DNA from: Polytrichum commune
Taxonomy: Eukaryota; Streptophyta; Polytrichopsida; Polytrichales; Polytrichaceae
Reading direction: 5' to 3'
Assembly (NCBI GenBank): GCA_950295325.1
Contig: OX485806.1
Location: forward strand, 41,850,001 to 41,914,000
DNA length: 64,000 nucleotides
Position numbers and translations under genes: made by a program
Part shown: positions 23,442-36,000 of the stretch, piece after piece
How positions within the stretch are numbered: position 1 is the first letter of the stretch
How the letters are laid out: each line of letters begins with the position of its first letter
Notes under the pieces: model-generated
What the model was told of the DNA's origin: nothing
The model's input: only the letters and a program-made list of their open reading frames with translations
Database searches by the model: none

Positions 23442-25594
23442 GTGTGAGCCCAAAAGGGTGCCCACATTTAGTCTTAGACCCTTGAAACGTTAGTTGATGC
23501 ACTTTGAAGTAGCATGTTACTTCATAAAAATATAAAAAGAGTGAAATGTTAGTCTTAGAAGTACCATGTTGTAAGAGGCTAGGATGTGAGTTGTTATTGT
23601 GTTTTTACCTTCGGAAGGATTTGAGTGAATGAGGATAGGTAAGGAGAACTTGGATTGAGTAGTTAGTGAGTAGGCTAGTACAAATGGATGGAGACAACCA
23701 AAGTGACTCAAGAGGCAAGTGCATTCGAATTGGGATGAATGGAGGATCACATGGAGCGCACAAGTGGACCACCTCATCATGGCCACTTAATGGGGAAGGC
23801 CCAAGGAAGAATGCAAGGTGGAGGATAAGCAAATTCTCAAAGCACCAATCAAATCACGAGTTAAGCATCGTGGTTTGAATTAAGTGGTGAGCGACGATTT
23901 GGGAAAGTAAGGGGAGAAAGTTATGGCGGCGGAAAGCGAAGGAGGCTAAGTTTGGGTTGAAGCATCCCAAGTTTGGTAAAGTGTGGTAGGTAGAAAGCCA
24001 AGGCTAGTTAAATGTTCGAATTAGGATCCTTGTTGATCATTTGAGGGAGGAAGGCTTAGAAGATAGGATTGGCGCCTACTAAGTAGGAGGAAATCTCAAG
24101 GGCTTATCGTGAGCCTTGAGGGTGCTCACCCCCTCAAGCTTACTATATAATCCCTCATTCTTCCCTCACTCATCCTCTCTTTCCTTTGTGCTCCAAGGCA
24201 CCCCACGAGTTATAAGTGTAGGTGTGGGAAGCCATATTGGAGCACATGTGTGTGCTTAGTTTTTAGTTTGAGAGCCAAGGCTTGTTAGCCTTGAAGAGGG
24301 CTTGACCTCTTGGTAGAATTAGTGTTGACGTGAAGGATTTTTAAAGTTAATTCATGATTCCAATTTGTGGTACTTAAAGTTCATGTTTTGAATACACGTG
24401 GTTGCAAGTTCCATGTTTAAGAGTTGAGCACTTGATGTTGTGATGGGTGCAAAAATATACTTGTGTGGATTAGTTAGTCTTAGTGAAGTTAGGAAATTCT
24501 CTCTCCCCCTCTCCTCTCTAGGATTTTAGGATTTTAGGATTAGAGAAGAATTGTGTGATTAGAAAGGGGTTGTTAGTAGAATTAGGGAAATTAGGTAGGA
24601 AGATTAGTTAAGGGCTTGAATAATTAGTGAGGTAGTTGGGGATTACAACTACAAAGTTGTGGGTTCATGAAGGAGCTGGGTTTATGAAGGAGCTGGGTTT
24701 GTTTAGTTAGAAAGTAAAGAGCTGGGTTTATGAAGGACCTGGGTTTGTTTAGTTAGAAGCTAAGGAGCTGGGTTCATGAAGGAGCTGGGTTTATGAAGGA
24801 GCTGGGTTTGTTTAGTTAGAAGCTAAGAAGCTGGGTTTATGAAGGAGCTAGGTTTATGTAATTAGAAAGTAAAGAGATGGGTTCATGAAGGAGCTTAGTA
24901 GATAGCCTACCTAATTAGCTCATAGACAAGTAGTTAGTTACATTATGCTAGTTAGTGTTATGGTGGCTTTCACAAGTAAATGTATTTGAGATTGACTATA
25001 GAGAATAGTGTTTTTTTTTAACACTTGCATCCTCTCTTTAAAAATAAACCACGTGCACAAATTAATGGAGAATGTGGAGCACTCTCGCGATGGCAAGACA
25101 AAGGAAGCAAAGACCAAAGGTGCGAGGGAGAGATTGACATAAGTCACATAAGTATTTCTTAATACTTAAAGGCTTATGTACGGTATGGAGACACCAAGTG
25201 AGACCTCTTATAGTAGCGATACGGAATACACAAGTGATAGTTCAAGTGGTAGTATAGAGTCAACGGCACGGACTCCATTTAGGAGAGGGATATCCTTAAG
25301 GGCTTGTGTAGCTAAAGCGGCCGGATGGACGTTAGAAGCAAACAAAGACAAAATAGCACCCGAGCATAAGGAGGTTAAAATAACATAGTTAACTTGTGCA
25401 TTCTCCACATACGTATTGAAATTGTACATTGAGTTGTTAAAAGTGAAATTCCAGTTAAATCCAAGACCACTTGAAGGGTGAACCTTGCACTATGGACTCA
25501 TCCAAGTCCAAATCCAATACCGCGGAGGAATGTGAGCCCAAACCCACTACTCGGACTACGGACGCTTAAGGGTGGGGGGTTTGGCCTCACATTG
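23442..25594 (+). mobile_element. LTR C, same superfamily as A and B LTRs
   Basis: It begins TGTGAGCCCAAAAGGG inside the DUF7869 copy 1 frame and ends GGTTTGGCCTCACA, the same end as LTR B. A TATA-like ctatataat lies at about 24141, followed by CT-rich DNA and a minisatellite (24655-24890). The block gagaatagtg...aatggagaatg (24995-25075) aligns with LTR B at 19755-19835. No matching 5-bp flank is seen on the right (caatg on the left, ttgat on the right), so the right side has probably been deleted. The 70-codon frame at 25176-25388, rich in Ser/Thr/Glu, is unassigned. Confidence 0.8.
24655..24890. repeat. Minisatellite inside LTR C
   Basis: Tandem units are built of gaaggagctgggtttatgaa and tgtttagttagaa(g/a)ctaa. 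It occupies the same relative place as the minisatellites of the two B LTRs but has a different sequence. Confidence 0.88.
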
Positions 25595-26047
25595 ATGCTA
25601 CCAAGCGACCACTCCATCTTCATCTACGCTTTATGTAGATGCCGATGGATTCCTCACTTGCCCCATTCGGGCAAGTATGGAGGAAGTTATGCCTGTTCAA
25701 ATCTTGGCAGTCCCGCGAATCCCTCCCAGGCCACTTCTGTACCAGGGCGCTGTCCCGGGACAAACAACGCCCCACTCAATTTGGCATAACTCTTAGCTCA
25801 CACCTGCGATTGAGGTGATCTTGAGCATTCTAGAATCACCACGCCATGAGGTACGCATAATTCATGGCCTTACCCTTGTGCCTCCTAGTCTTCATGGGTG
25901 GGAGGCGTTCTCAACGCCCGGGGCCCTCGTCCACACTAGGATCACTTGGGCCCTCTCACCAACGGCGCCACAAGTCCCGGGTGTCACTCCGAGGTCCCCC
26001 TTGTGCCCATGGTGTTTCGGGCACTCGTCATGGAGAGGCGCGCGACA
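25595..26047 (-). mobile_element. Partial LTR Y (reverse), 5' half
   Basis: It runs from the Y interior (gctaccaagcgaccactcc, reverse of the ggtcgcttgttagc block) to the 5' terminus (ggcgcgcgaca, reverse of TGTCGCGCGCC). The 3' half is missing, and it abuts LTR C. The open frames at 25815-26192 and 25864-26172 are the recurrent LTR shadow frames. Confidence 0.82.
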
Positions 26048-26049
26048 AT

Positions 26050-26401
26050 TATACTTGTTCAAACCTCTGCAGTCCCGGGATCCACTTCCAAGCCAATATT
26101 GTCCCAAGGCATTATTTCGGGACAACGCCCCACGCAAATTTTCCATATCTCGTAGCTCACACCTCCGTTTGAAATGTTCTTTAACATTCTAGAATGCGCA
26201 CGCCATAAGCTGCGCATGATTCATGGCCTTACCCTTGTCAATACTAATCTCCGTGAGTGGGAGGCGTTCCCAACGCCCGAGATCCTCATTTACATTAGGA
26301 TCTTTTGGGCCTTCTCACTATGGGCGCAACAAGTCTCGGATGCCACTCCGGGGTCCCCCTTGTGCCCATGGTGTTTCAGCCTCTTAGAGAAGTGCGTGAC
26401 A
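26050..26401 (-). mobile_element. Second partial LTR Y (reverse) in tandem
   Basis: It repeats the same 5' half of Y, more diverged, from cttgttcaaacctctgcagtc to aagtgcgtgaca. Its placement head to tail with the preceding copy suggests a local duplication or a nested insertion. Confidence 0.75.
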
Positions 26402-26524
26402 ATAAGGTCACGTTTTAACATTTTGTCCGCAGCATAAACATGATTTGTCTTGGTAGCGTTAAGCCACCTTTCAATATTGCTTCCGTGGCACAAACATGTT
26501 TTGCCTTGATAGCACAACGCCACA

Positions 26525-27159
26525 TGTTGCAACCCTTGCTAGTCCCCCTTAACTAACTTGGTTATTTTTAAAATTCTACCAAGGGTCACAAGCGCTAACC
26601 CTTCACATTCTGCCATGCTAATGGTTAGGTCCCTATACCGCGGACCTTATAGTTCATAGGAAGGGAACCAACCCTCCTACTCACCCCTTAATTGATAACC
26701 AATTCTTAGATGTGGACTTCCATCCATGAAAGTCCAATCTTATGTTGATCATTGTGTTGCCAGAGTAGCACTATAACAACCCGAACCATATTAGACAACT
26801 ATGCCCTCACATTGAGCCTATGCCCATGGGTATGGCAATTTTAGGTCCATTTAGTTAATTAGCGCAAATTCAACTCACTCAATTCACGCAATTTGGGGTC
26901 TAATTTGAGCTTACACCTCCGATTGAGGTGTTCTTAAGCATTCTAAAGTCCACACGCCATAAGCTATGCAAAGCTGATGGCCTTATCCTCGTGCCTCTTA
27001 GTCTTCGTCGATGAAAGGCGTTGCCAACTCAAGGGATTGTCACCCACACTAGGATCACTTGGGCCCTCTCACCAACAACGCCACAATTTCGACTGTCACT
27101 CAGGGGTGCCCCTTGTGCCTGTGGTGTTTCGGGCACTCTTCATGGAGAGGTGTGGGACA
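26525..27159 (-). mobile_element. LTR Y (reverse), both ends present, internal deletion
   Basis: It starts TGTTGCAACCCTTGC and ends gaggtgtgggaca. The middle is deleted (about 635 bp remain). No clear 5-bp duplication is visible. Confidence 0.8.
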
Positions 27160-27329
27160 TTCACCCCTACCAAACAAAGTTGATGCTCTCATTGACTATA
27201 CTCGTAATCGGCACACCAATTCTCAAGTTGCCATCCTCAATGGTGCGGCATTGTGTTTACTTTAGGGCACGAGCCCCACAATGTATCTTCATATTTGGCA
27301 TAGTCCCAAAGGTGTCGTTCCTAGGTGGT
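27160..27329. other. Short spacer before solo LTR B copy 2
   Basis: 170 bp without a recognised feature. An open stretch translates to VDALIDYTRNRHTNSQVAI, with no family recognised. It probably joins the sequence after 28714, because the solo LTR between them has an exact target duplication. Confidence 0.4.
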
Positions 27330-28714
27330 TATGAGCCCAAAATGGTTGCTCATATTTGTTTTATGTTTAGAATTTATTTAGAATTGCATTTGAAGTTGTT
27401 ATTTAAACAATTAAAAGTATAAAAAGAGTGAGGTTTGGTGTGATTATGTTTTAGGCCTTAAGCCTATTTTGTGTGATTAATTAGAAGCTTAGTGGCATTA
27501 GGAAGAGTTTTGGTTGAGTGAGTAGTGTTGGTGAGGCAAAGAGAAGTGCATTGGATTTAAATGTTTGATTTAGAACATGTTTGTGTTGGTTTAGGGGGTG
27601 AGGGTTTAGTGGATAGGATAAGGTCCTACTAAGTAGGAGAAGGTTAAGGGGTTTGTGGTCTTGGGTGCCCTCTCCTCCTCCTCCTCTCCTCTCTTCTTTT
27701 CTCTCTTCTTCCTCTCTCTCTCTCTCTCTCTCTCTTTTCTCTAGGATTTTAAGTTTTTAGAGCTCGGACGAATGCGGGACTTAGGAGGGGACTTAGTGGA
27801 ATTAGTGGAATTAGTGGAATTAGGTAGGGAAATTAGTTAGGGAATTAATGAGATTAGTGGAATTAGGTAGAGGGAATTAGTTAGGGGTTATAAGTTCTAA
27901 GGTTGGGGCTTAATTAGCTACGGTGGGGCCGAGTTAGCAACTGCTACAGAGTTTGAAGGCTGCTGGTGGTCGAGCTAGCAACTGCTACAAAGTTTGAAGG
28001 TTGCTAGTGTGGCCGAGTTGGCAACTGTTACAGAGTTTGAAGGCTGCTGGTGTGGCCGAAATGGCCAACTACTACAGAGTTTGAAGGCTGCTGGGTGGCC
28101 GAGTTAACAACTGCTACAGAGTTTGAAGGGTGTTGGGTGGCCGAGCTAGCAACTGCTACAGAGTTTGAAGGTTGCTAGTGTGGCCGAGTTGGCAACTGTT
28201 ACAAAGTTTGAAGGTTGCTGGTGTGGCCGAATTGGCCAACTACTACAAAGTTTGAAGGCTGCTGGGTGGCCGAGTTAGCAACTGCTACAGAGTTTGAAGG
28301 CTGCTGGTGTGGCCGAGTTGGCAACTGCTAAAGAGTTGAAGGCTGCTGGTGTGGCCGAGCTTGGCCGAAGACCCGATTATCGGAATAAGTCGAAGACCGG
28401 GCATAAGCCGGGTAATGGCTAAGAGTATTAGGGGATTTAGTTTTCACCTAAATTAGAGGGTGGACTAGGGCGATGAGATTTGGGTAATGAGTTGAGGGTT
28501 GGAGTGTGAATTAGTGTAGAGAGGAGGGGATAAATAGAGAAGAACATTTTTCAATGCTTATACTGTTATTATGGAATAAATTGGTGTGCAAGATTTGATG
28601 GGAAATGTAATGGATTCTCACGAATTTGGTAAGATGGAGTTATGGAAACATGAATGTGATATCCATTCCCTCACCCGGACTAGGGCGCTTAAGGATGGGT
28701 GGTTTGACCTCACA
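27330..28714 (+). mobile_element. Solo LTR B copy 2 with TSD
   Basis: It begins TATGAGCCCAAAATGG and ends GGTTTGACCTCACA. It is flanked by the exact 5-bp repeat gtggt (27325-27329, 28715-28719). It is colinear with 18854-19931 at both ends, but is longer (1,385 bp) because of its minisatellite (27900-28375). A CT-rich tract lies at about 27670-27740. Confidence 0.93.
27900..28375. repeat. ~46-bp minisatellite inside LTR B copy 2
   Basis: About ten units of ggccgagttggcaactgc tacagagtttgaaggctgctggtgt occur, with single-base and small length variation. The unit is unlike that of LTR B copy 1, although the flanking LTR sequence is shared. Confidence 0.92.
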
Positions 28715-28719
28715 GTGGT

Positions 28720-28934
28720 CCGTTAGCGACCTTGGATCTCTCTTCCCGGGACCTAACCTACATTAGACCCACCTACTTTGGGACTCATTTGGGTTGCCCT
28801 TGCTTTGGGGCCTCCCCTGTTAGGCTCCACTAGCCTAACTTGACGCATCTAGGCCGGACCTCAATGCTTCCACTAAGTTGTCTCGGTTGCAACTCCAAGA
28901 TGGCTTGCCATTGTGAAACCACGTCTCGATCGCT
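28720..28934. other. Spacer
   Basis: No feature is recognised. It is relatively GC-rich compared with its surroundings. Confidence 0.4.
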
Positions 28935-29240
28935 AAAAGTAGGCTATGTTCTATTTGTTACTAGTGTTGTAATACATTACCTATATTATAATTGGAGTGA
29001 GGCTAATTATAGCTAGGCTAACCTTAATTAAGAAGCTACTCTAAAAATAAAAGGTCTTTCAATTATAGCAAAGAATGCAATACAATTATTATAAAAATGC
29101 TAATATTAGATTGCAATCCATATAATTGTGAAACCTAAGGACGCTTGAAGAGAAGAAAATTATTATAGAAGATTAAACGGAATTACTAAGTTGAGTGCAT
29201 GATTCAAGGATGCCTCCTCAAGAGTTGATAAGAAATTGGA
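28935..29240 (+). mobile_element. Repeat X copy 3, left part
   Basis: It matches X copy 1 at about 7570-7885, through taggctatgttctattt, gcaatacaattattat and ctcaagagttgataagaaa. The match stops near 29240, where element alpha begins, and resumes near 40100, so alpha lies inside this copy of X. About 170 bp of X is missing at the junction. Confidence 0.78.
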
Positions 29241-29272
29241 AAATGATCTTGAATATTCTCCTTAGATGACCC

Positions 29273-32200
29273 CTATTTCAAATCATTTTCCAAAAAATGT
29301 TTCAATATGTGCTCAAACATGTCATTATCACCCTCAAATGCAAGAAGATGTCTGCCACATGCGCGTGTTGCCAGGATAAAAGATCCAGTGGAACATGTCA
29401 AATCAACAACGCGTCCATTTGTCGGTGTAAGCAATTCAATAAGGTTTTGAAAAAAACGCGGCGATGTTTTATATGGCCCTCTCCAAGGTCTTCCCGATTT
29501 ATGAAGAAACATGTTTTTTTCATCCACAAAATTGAAAAGCAAGTTTTTGCTTTTCAATTCAGTGCCATAAAACGTGGATTTTGGTTGTCTCGTGGATTTT
29601 GTGGTAGTAAAATCCCTTACCAAGACATAAGTCATAAATGCCGTAGTCTATAAAAAAATATAAATTGTCTCAAAACTACATACAATACAAATAACACCAA
29701 AATAATTACAAAAAATCAATTGTGATGTGTTATACTTATGGTATAGGTTGGACACTCCGGATCCTTGAAAATCATGTACAAATTCAGGCAAATAAAAGTC
29801 CTAAGAATTTTTATGTTGCCGTTGTGTAAGGTTGAATGCAAAACCTTCTTGATTTGCATATTGATAGAAGAAAATACTATGAGGATGCTATCGTCATATA
29901 AGATAGACTTACACAAGAACATTGTTGGAATCATCCAATTTTTGTCATACTTATTTCATAGAGGAATTTCAGCAGGTCTATTGGAAAGGTTGAAGTCAAG
30001 ACCATCGGGATATTAAAGAAAAACCAAGTCAACGACAAAGGAAGTCGGATTTCCCATGACATAAAATTTTCGAGTGTTCTTGAACTAAAATACCACAACA
30101 CATCATAATATAAGAATAAAAAATAAAATTAAATCAAAACAAAAATAAAATTAAAAGAAAAAATACAAAATCAAAATTATTTACGTTTTCAATAAATGCC
30201 CGCCATTGGATCCACTCAGAAGGGCCTACATCCACCCCTTCAGACTTGTTCTTGACAACAGTAGATCAAACAAAAGAGAGCGTGAGAAAGTTTTTCAGTA
30301 TGAATAAATCTTTTTTTATAACATTCGTTGGGGCACAATGAATAACGTCATAAGTGCTAGAGTAATGAAATTCCAATACATCGCACCCAAATTTTGAACT
30401 TTCGCCTCCGAATGTATTTTAATCCAAATCATTGGAAAAAACAAGCAATACTTCAAGTTGTGAAATTTCTAATTGACCTTGTATTTGTTTTCATAAACAG
30501 GTTTTTTTCTACGACATTGTAATAATCTTTAATAAATCTCAGCAGTGTACATGCATGAATCTCTTGCACAAGTTACACGCCAATTCCGAAAGAAACGAGG
30601 TTCCCCTATAACGCACTTGTGCGGAATCAAAACATATCAAAAATACCTACATACAAAAATATTATGAGCCAAATATTGAATAACAATTTAACATATGTAA
30701 TGAAAAAAATTAAACAAGTAGTAAAGATTAGGTTGTACCTGTATAATACATGTTTCATAGCAAGATCAATATTAGGTGCTCATCCCAAGCGTTTTTTTCC
30801 CACTTTTGAATTTACGATAAATATTGAATTGAAAGCCGCAAACTTCTAAGTTTGGATATACTCAGAGAAAGTAGGCACATCTGCTGGCAATTGAGGAGGA
30901 GAGGAAAGAATACTATGAAGCTCCTCAATAGATTTTTTTTCCAACTATGCCTAATATGTAGATTTTGATAACCAAACATTAAGTGCAGATTCAAAGAAGG
31001 GCGATTTCAAAAAATGTAATGCATCTGTGTCAATCCTATTGCCATTCCAAAGTTTGAGCCATCCGACCTTGAGTTCTGCATGCACATTACTGACAACAAC
31101 ACAATGAGGTTTATTTTGTAATATTTTAGGCACCGAGAATGAACCCCAATGGTGCTTAACTTCTTCAAAGAAAGCATGTATGAGGCTGATATCGGTAATC
31201 ACTAGTTGTTTTATAAAAACAGAAGAGAATATTATGCATTTTTTATTGACAGCTATGGACATTCCTTTTGAAATTCCTTCTGATGTTCTTTTAAAGGGAT
31301 GAATTTCATTGTAATGGTTGAGAGCAATATCACTAGCCTCAGCAAATTCTTGCTGGGAAAAAAAATTCAAAATTTATAAATACATATAGATATAATAAAA
31401 AATAAAGATGAATAAACATAAAGAACACAATAGGAAAAATTATATGAACTTACACTGTATATGTAATCTAAAAAAGTGGCCGCGTCAAATAATACCAAGT
31501 TTTGACGGACTTTTCCTCACATTGTTTATAACTTTTTGGATCCAGTTGTTTTTTAAAAGAAGTCAAAGACATGGTGCCAATGCTTTGCATCCGATACAAA
31601 AATATGCACAAAATTGGTGGAAATATGAAAGTTCTCAGTTGACTTGAAAAAATATTAAATTATATATTAGAAATAATTGAAAAAAACTTGTTGATGTTGT
31701 GTATAGTAGTCAACAAATTTGGAATGTCGTCAAATTGGGGCGTCAAAATGTAAAAATTCACAAAGACATGATGCGGTCAATGTAATTTTTCCAAGAACAA
31801 AATTTGTGATTACCATCCCATATAAAGAACATTTTTTTTGTATGATGTAAATGGAGGGTCTAAATACAATTGAGATTTTAACACTACATTGGCTTGAGTT
31901 CAATTTGGGCTTCAAGATGCACGAACCTCATCATTCACAAATTAATAGTCTATTTTAGAATCAGTGGCCGATATGTAAAACACACAATTACCATCACAAT
32001 AACTATTGAGAAAATCAGCCTCCAATTTAGTAATGTCACCCTTTAAAGCAGGACACACAATAGGCATAGGAACCATGCGACATAAAGGTACAAACAAGCG
32101 TAATTTGGGTCCAGCACGGATTGAAGATATTATGGCAGTAGAATTCATTTTTCATTTGTTCGTAAGCTCCCACACTTTTTCTTCATAGGTTTTATTATCA

Positions 32201-32360
32201 CCATCATTGGCTTCATCGGAGTCAAAATTATTAAGGGGTTCATGTAATTTTTTATTATTATGAAGATTTGATGAGATATCATGATTATGATAAACTTGTA
32301 CAGATGGACGATCTTGAGTTGAATTTGTGCAATGAAGTATTATTTTCTCCATATACATTC
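29273..32360 (-). pseudogene. ParB-like / DNA methyltransferase gene, alpha copy, broken
   Basis: Reading from 32148 downwards: a frame with FVPLCRMVPMPIVCPALKGD (beta: IPLCTLVHMPLVRPTLRSD); a WDGNHKFCSWKNYID segment near 31820, matching the ParB/Srx-type YDGNHRLLAWKECIE of beta; a frame at 30951-31370 (GWLKLWNGN, beta: RWLKWWNSG); a frame at 29716-29934 matching beta's middle domain; and at 29273-29635 GRPWRGPYKTSPRFF plus GRVVDLTCSTGSFILATRA, motif I of an amino-methyltransferase. Order ParB-like, then motif I at the C-terminus, is the circularly permuted layout. Frameshifts and stops separate the parts. Unlike beta, motif I has no intron. Confidence 0.75.
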
Positions 32361-32504
32361 TTTTGGTCCTAAATGCAAACAATGAAATAAGTTTTAGAAA
32401 TCATTTTGATGAACTAAGTTTTAGAAATGTCAATAAATATTTGAAATTAAAGATTGCAAAAGTGAACATGCTTAGAAAAAGAGGATGTAGAGAAAGAATA
32501 ATAC

Positions 32505-32875
32505 ATGTAGCAACAACAATTCCAACACCAAAACCGAATCAAAGCAACAATAACAACAATAACTCCAGCAACAACATCAATAGTAGATACAGAGCCAGAA
32601 CAACAGCAACACCAGCAACAAAATAACAACACCAACAGTAGTAACTTTGCACCAACACCATGTTAAAAACAACACCAATAACAACAACAGAGAAGTAACT
32701 AAACCAGTAAGACTAACACTACTAGTAGTAGCAACAACAAAATATTAGTAACCAGACCTAGTAACACCAACAACACTAGAATTAGTAGCAACACCAGTAG
32801 CAACACATGAGCAAGAACAATACAAGAGAAACAACAATAGTAGCAACAACTACAACAACACACAAGAAGAAGGGA
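32505..32875. repeat. CAA/AAC-rich low-complexity tract
   Basis: Degenerate trinucleotide repeat (aacaacaataacaac, agtagcaacaac). It lies in the spacer between the divergent alpha genes. The open frames over it (32363-32626, 32447-32635) are composition artefacts. Confidence 0.9.
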
Positions 32876-32954
32876 AAAAGAATCCTAAGGTGTGACTTTG
32901 GTAGCTTAAGTATTGTATGATTAGGGTGGCGGTTCACCCTAAACAACTAGGGCA

Positions 32955-33019
32955 GACCCTGTGCGTTAACGCACAGGGTCTATGTGCGCAACTGGAGGCC
33001 TGGCAAAGTTGCGCACATA
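32955..33019. promoter_or_regulatory. Perfect palindrome and hairpin between divergent alpha genes
   Basis: 32955-32980 is a perfect 26-bp palindrome with arm GACCCTGTGCGTT. It is followed at once by a 13-bp arm tatgtgcgcaact (32981-32993) whose exact complement agttgcgcacata lies at 33007-33019. Degraded copies of the same words continue to about 33110 (gcgctaacgtaaagggtct, gcagaccctatgcgttaac). Position between two divergent genes suggests a shared control or protein-binding region; that role is inferred. Confidence 0.7.
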
Positions 33020-36000
33020 GATCCTCTGCGCTAACGTAAAGGGTCTATTCGCCTGGCTACATATGTTTTGAAAGTTGCCAGCGCAGACCCTATGCGTTAA
33101 CACACATGGTTCACTTCGGTAACATTCCCATCATTTTAATCCGTTCAACAATTTGTATTTAAATGTAAATGTCATAATCTACCTTATTTTCATTCAATGC
33201 ACTATCAAATTATATGAAAGTGATGTTGATTTACATTTTTGTTTGTTCTGTTTTTTGAACTCGTCTTCATTTCGGATTTTGATATACGATTGCATGCATA
33301 CTCTTTGTTCTTTGCACCATCATTGTCTTCCATCGTCGGAGTCAATATTGTATCAAAATCCAATGTCTTTACATTTTCCCTTCCCTAGTTGCATTCTTCT
33401 TTCCTACACTCAGTCTGAACCTCTTTTTCTAAGAAACAAAATACAAAGCTCTACGCCTCACTGGTGTTCTCTCTACATCCTCCACCATCATTGCACAATC
33501 ATGATATGTTCTTCTAGTGTTTCTATCTCACATAAACCTGCCGTATATTACGGTCCATTGTGTTGTAATTGGCATCCAATGACCGAGTTATTTCAACGTG
33601 TCTTTCATTCTACTTTTATTTTTATTATATCTACCAGATTTCTTTGATATCCCAACCTTCCACATTCACTTCGTTCAATTTATAATGGCCAATTATTTAT
33701 TTTTCTGGCCAAATTTAATTGTTCCTGCATCTACATCTAGCCTACACAGTCACATTTTAAAACTTTGCCAATTTGTTTACTATTTGACACCGTTTTCTCT
33801 ATGATATCCGTACCCGCATTTCTCCCATGTGGTAATCTTATATTACACAATTCCTTTGTGGGTTCGAATTTCCTATAGCTTAGTTTCCAAAGGAGATATT
33901 TTTTAAGCTCTGGTTTAGGATTTTGTGCCTTGCTTGCAAATATTCTCTGACAACTATTATGATTTGTCTCGTTTTGTATTATTAGATGCTATGGTATGAC
34001 ATGTTTTTATTTACATCCATTATTATATTGTACAAAAGCGACATTGATCCAAGATTATTGTGATGTGTTGTTCATCTATTTCTTATTCTCCATGGCTACC
34101 ATTAGAACTCACGGATTTTTTGTTCCCTTCATTTTGCCACTTCAAGATGATGGTCATCTGGACGTCTCAGAGGATTTGCTTAGTTTGAAATTCAACTTCA
34201 AGATAGGAACCATGTATTTAGAGCAAGAGATGTACTCTGTAGATGAAGAGGTGTATGAAACGATTTTGGTTCAAAAAAACAGAACTGAGGTTTGTTTTAT
34301 GTGGATTTTAGGACTTGGTTCATTTAGAGTTATAGATCTTTATGAGTCTCAGATGCAAGCTTAAATTGTCATATTGACAAACGAATCCAGTACATCCACA
34401 GTTCAAATTCCCTCTATCGCACCTATTAAATTAGAACCCACTGATGACAATGTGTTTGTGCTATCATATTCAAAACATGACATTTGTACATCTGTTGATC
34501 TTTCAAACACATCGCCGTTTTCATTTTAAAATTTTTATTCCACTCTTTCACAACTTCCTATACATGTAGCCAAATTCCTATGCGGTCCTATGTACAAGAG
34601 GTTGGTTTTCCATATCTCACATTCTCAACGTCCTCCACTACACCCTTCACCTTCATCTATAGGGTTGACTATCGTTGATGCCTTAAAGCTTAGAAAATCA
34701 AGAAAAATATCAAAGTCAGATCTCGTATCCATTGATTTTGACAATATAGATGTTCGTGATGCAAGTACTTACAATTTTTTTTAAATGACAATGTTTTGTT
34801 TTTCTTGTCCCCTGTGGCACTTAGAGTTCCATTTAAAGTACGTATGGCCGCTTAATGGACGGCATGGACTACATGTGCGACGGTCGCCCTTGGTGCACCG
34901 CCAAAACCATAAATATCCAAAATGATTTTGGATTATCCTTCTGGCGGTCTACTTGTGCAGGTCATATCCAATGTCCTAATGACTATTGTGAATACATGCA
35001 TCGTAATGGGGGTCTCCAGAACAACATTGAATGGGTTGGTTCAACTCCTCTTTCATTTGTTGTGGGTAATGTTTCCTCTACTAAGTCCACTATTGACTGT
35101 AAGGTATGTCGTTCCACACCTGTGTATATTGCTTTGTATCATGCTCAAATAATATACATCCACTCCACATCTGTTGGAATGTTTAGGGCTTGCATTCATC
35201 TTGGTGTACATGATCATCATGTGGCCAATGCCATATGCCGTGAATCATTGGACATAGCATACCAGTGCGTTGCAAATGAAGTATTGAAAACACCCACAGC
35301 AAAAAAAATCAGCCATAGTTATGGCAGCGAGGAAACAATTTCTGGCCGATTACCTTTTCAAATCTCTCATTAGTGGCGAAAACCATCACTTGGTTGGTTC
35401 ATCTTTAGAGGTGGTCATGGATAAATTCAACACTCTTGCGTCCCCAAATTATCGTAACTTTGTATCTGGATCAGAGCATTTTTTGCGTAATGAAATGAGA
35501 ATTATGGATAGTATTATGGCACTTAAAGAACACTCTGCTTTTAAGTTCATCCATGGTAGTCGGTTCTCAGGGCAAACAAAACATAAAGTGTTTGTTTTCA
35601 AGATGTTTGTAGACCTTCTACGTAGTGGTGTGGAACTGGTGAAGAAGATGCAAGTCGGGGGGGGGGGGAAGATGGAGAATTCATGGATTATGTTTGACCA
35701 TGTGAAACGTTTGAAAGACTGGACGACAATGGCTTGCCATGTCTACGACAGTCGATACTGTAAAGTGTTAACCATTGCGTGTTGTGACATGCAATCTGAA
35801 GATGGTGCACTATAAATTCTCTTTTGGAAAAATTTGAATTCTGTCATGGCAGAAAATGGTGTACCAAACGTAAACTTCAAAGGGTTTATGGCTGATAGTG
35901 CTCAAGCTAATTGGAATGTGGTGAGGCCGATTTACGGGGATGATGACCCAATTCTATCCATGGTTGCACGTGAGCGTACATGTCTTTTCCATTGATATGC

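Noticed and set aside
25532..25594. A 60-bp mini-element bounded by TGTGAGCCC and CCTCACA
   Set aside because: Alignment with LTR B shows it is simply the end of LTR C, whose last segment happens to resemble the LTR start.
29297..29653. Plus-strand 118-codon frame
   Set aside because: It is the antisense shadow of the methyltransferase motif I fragment at 29273-29635.
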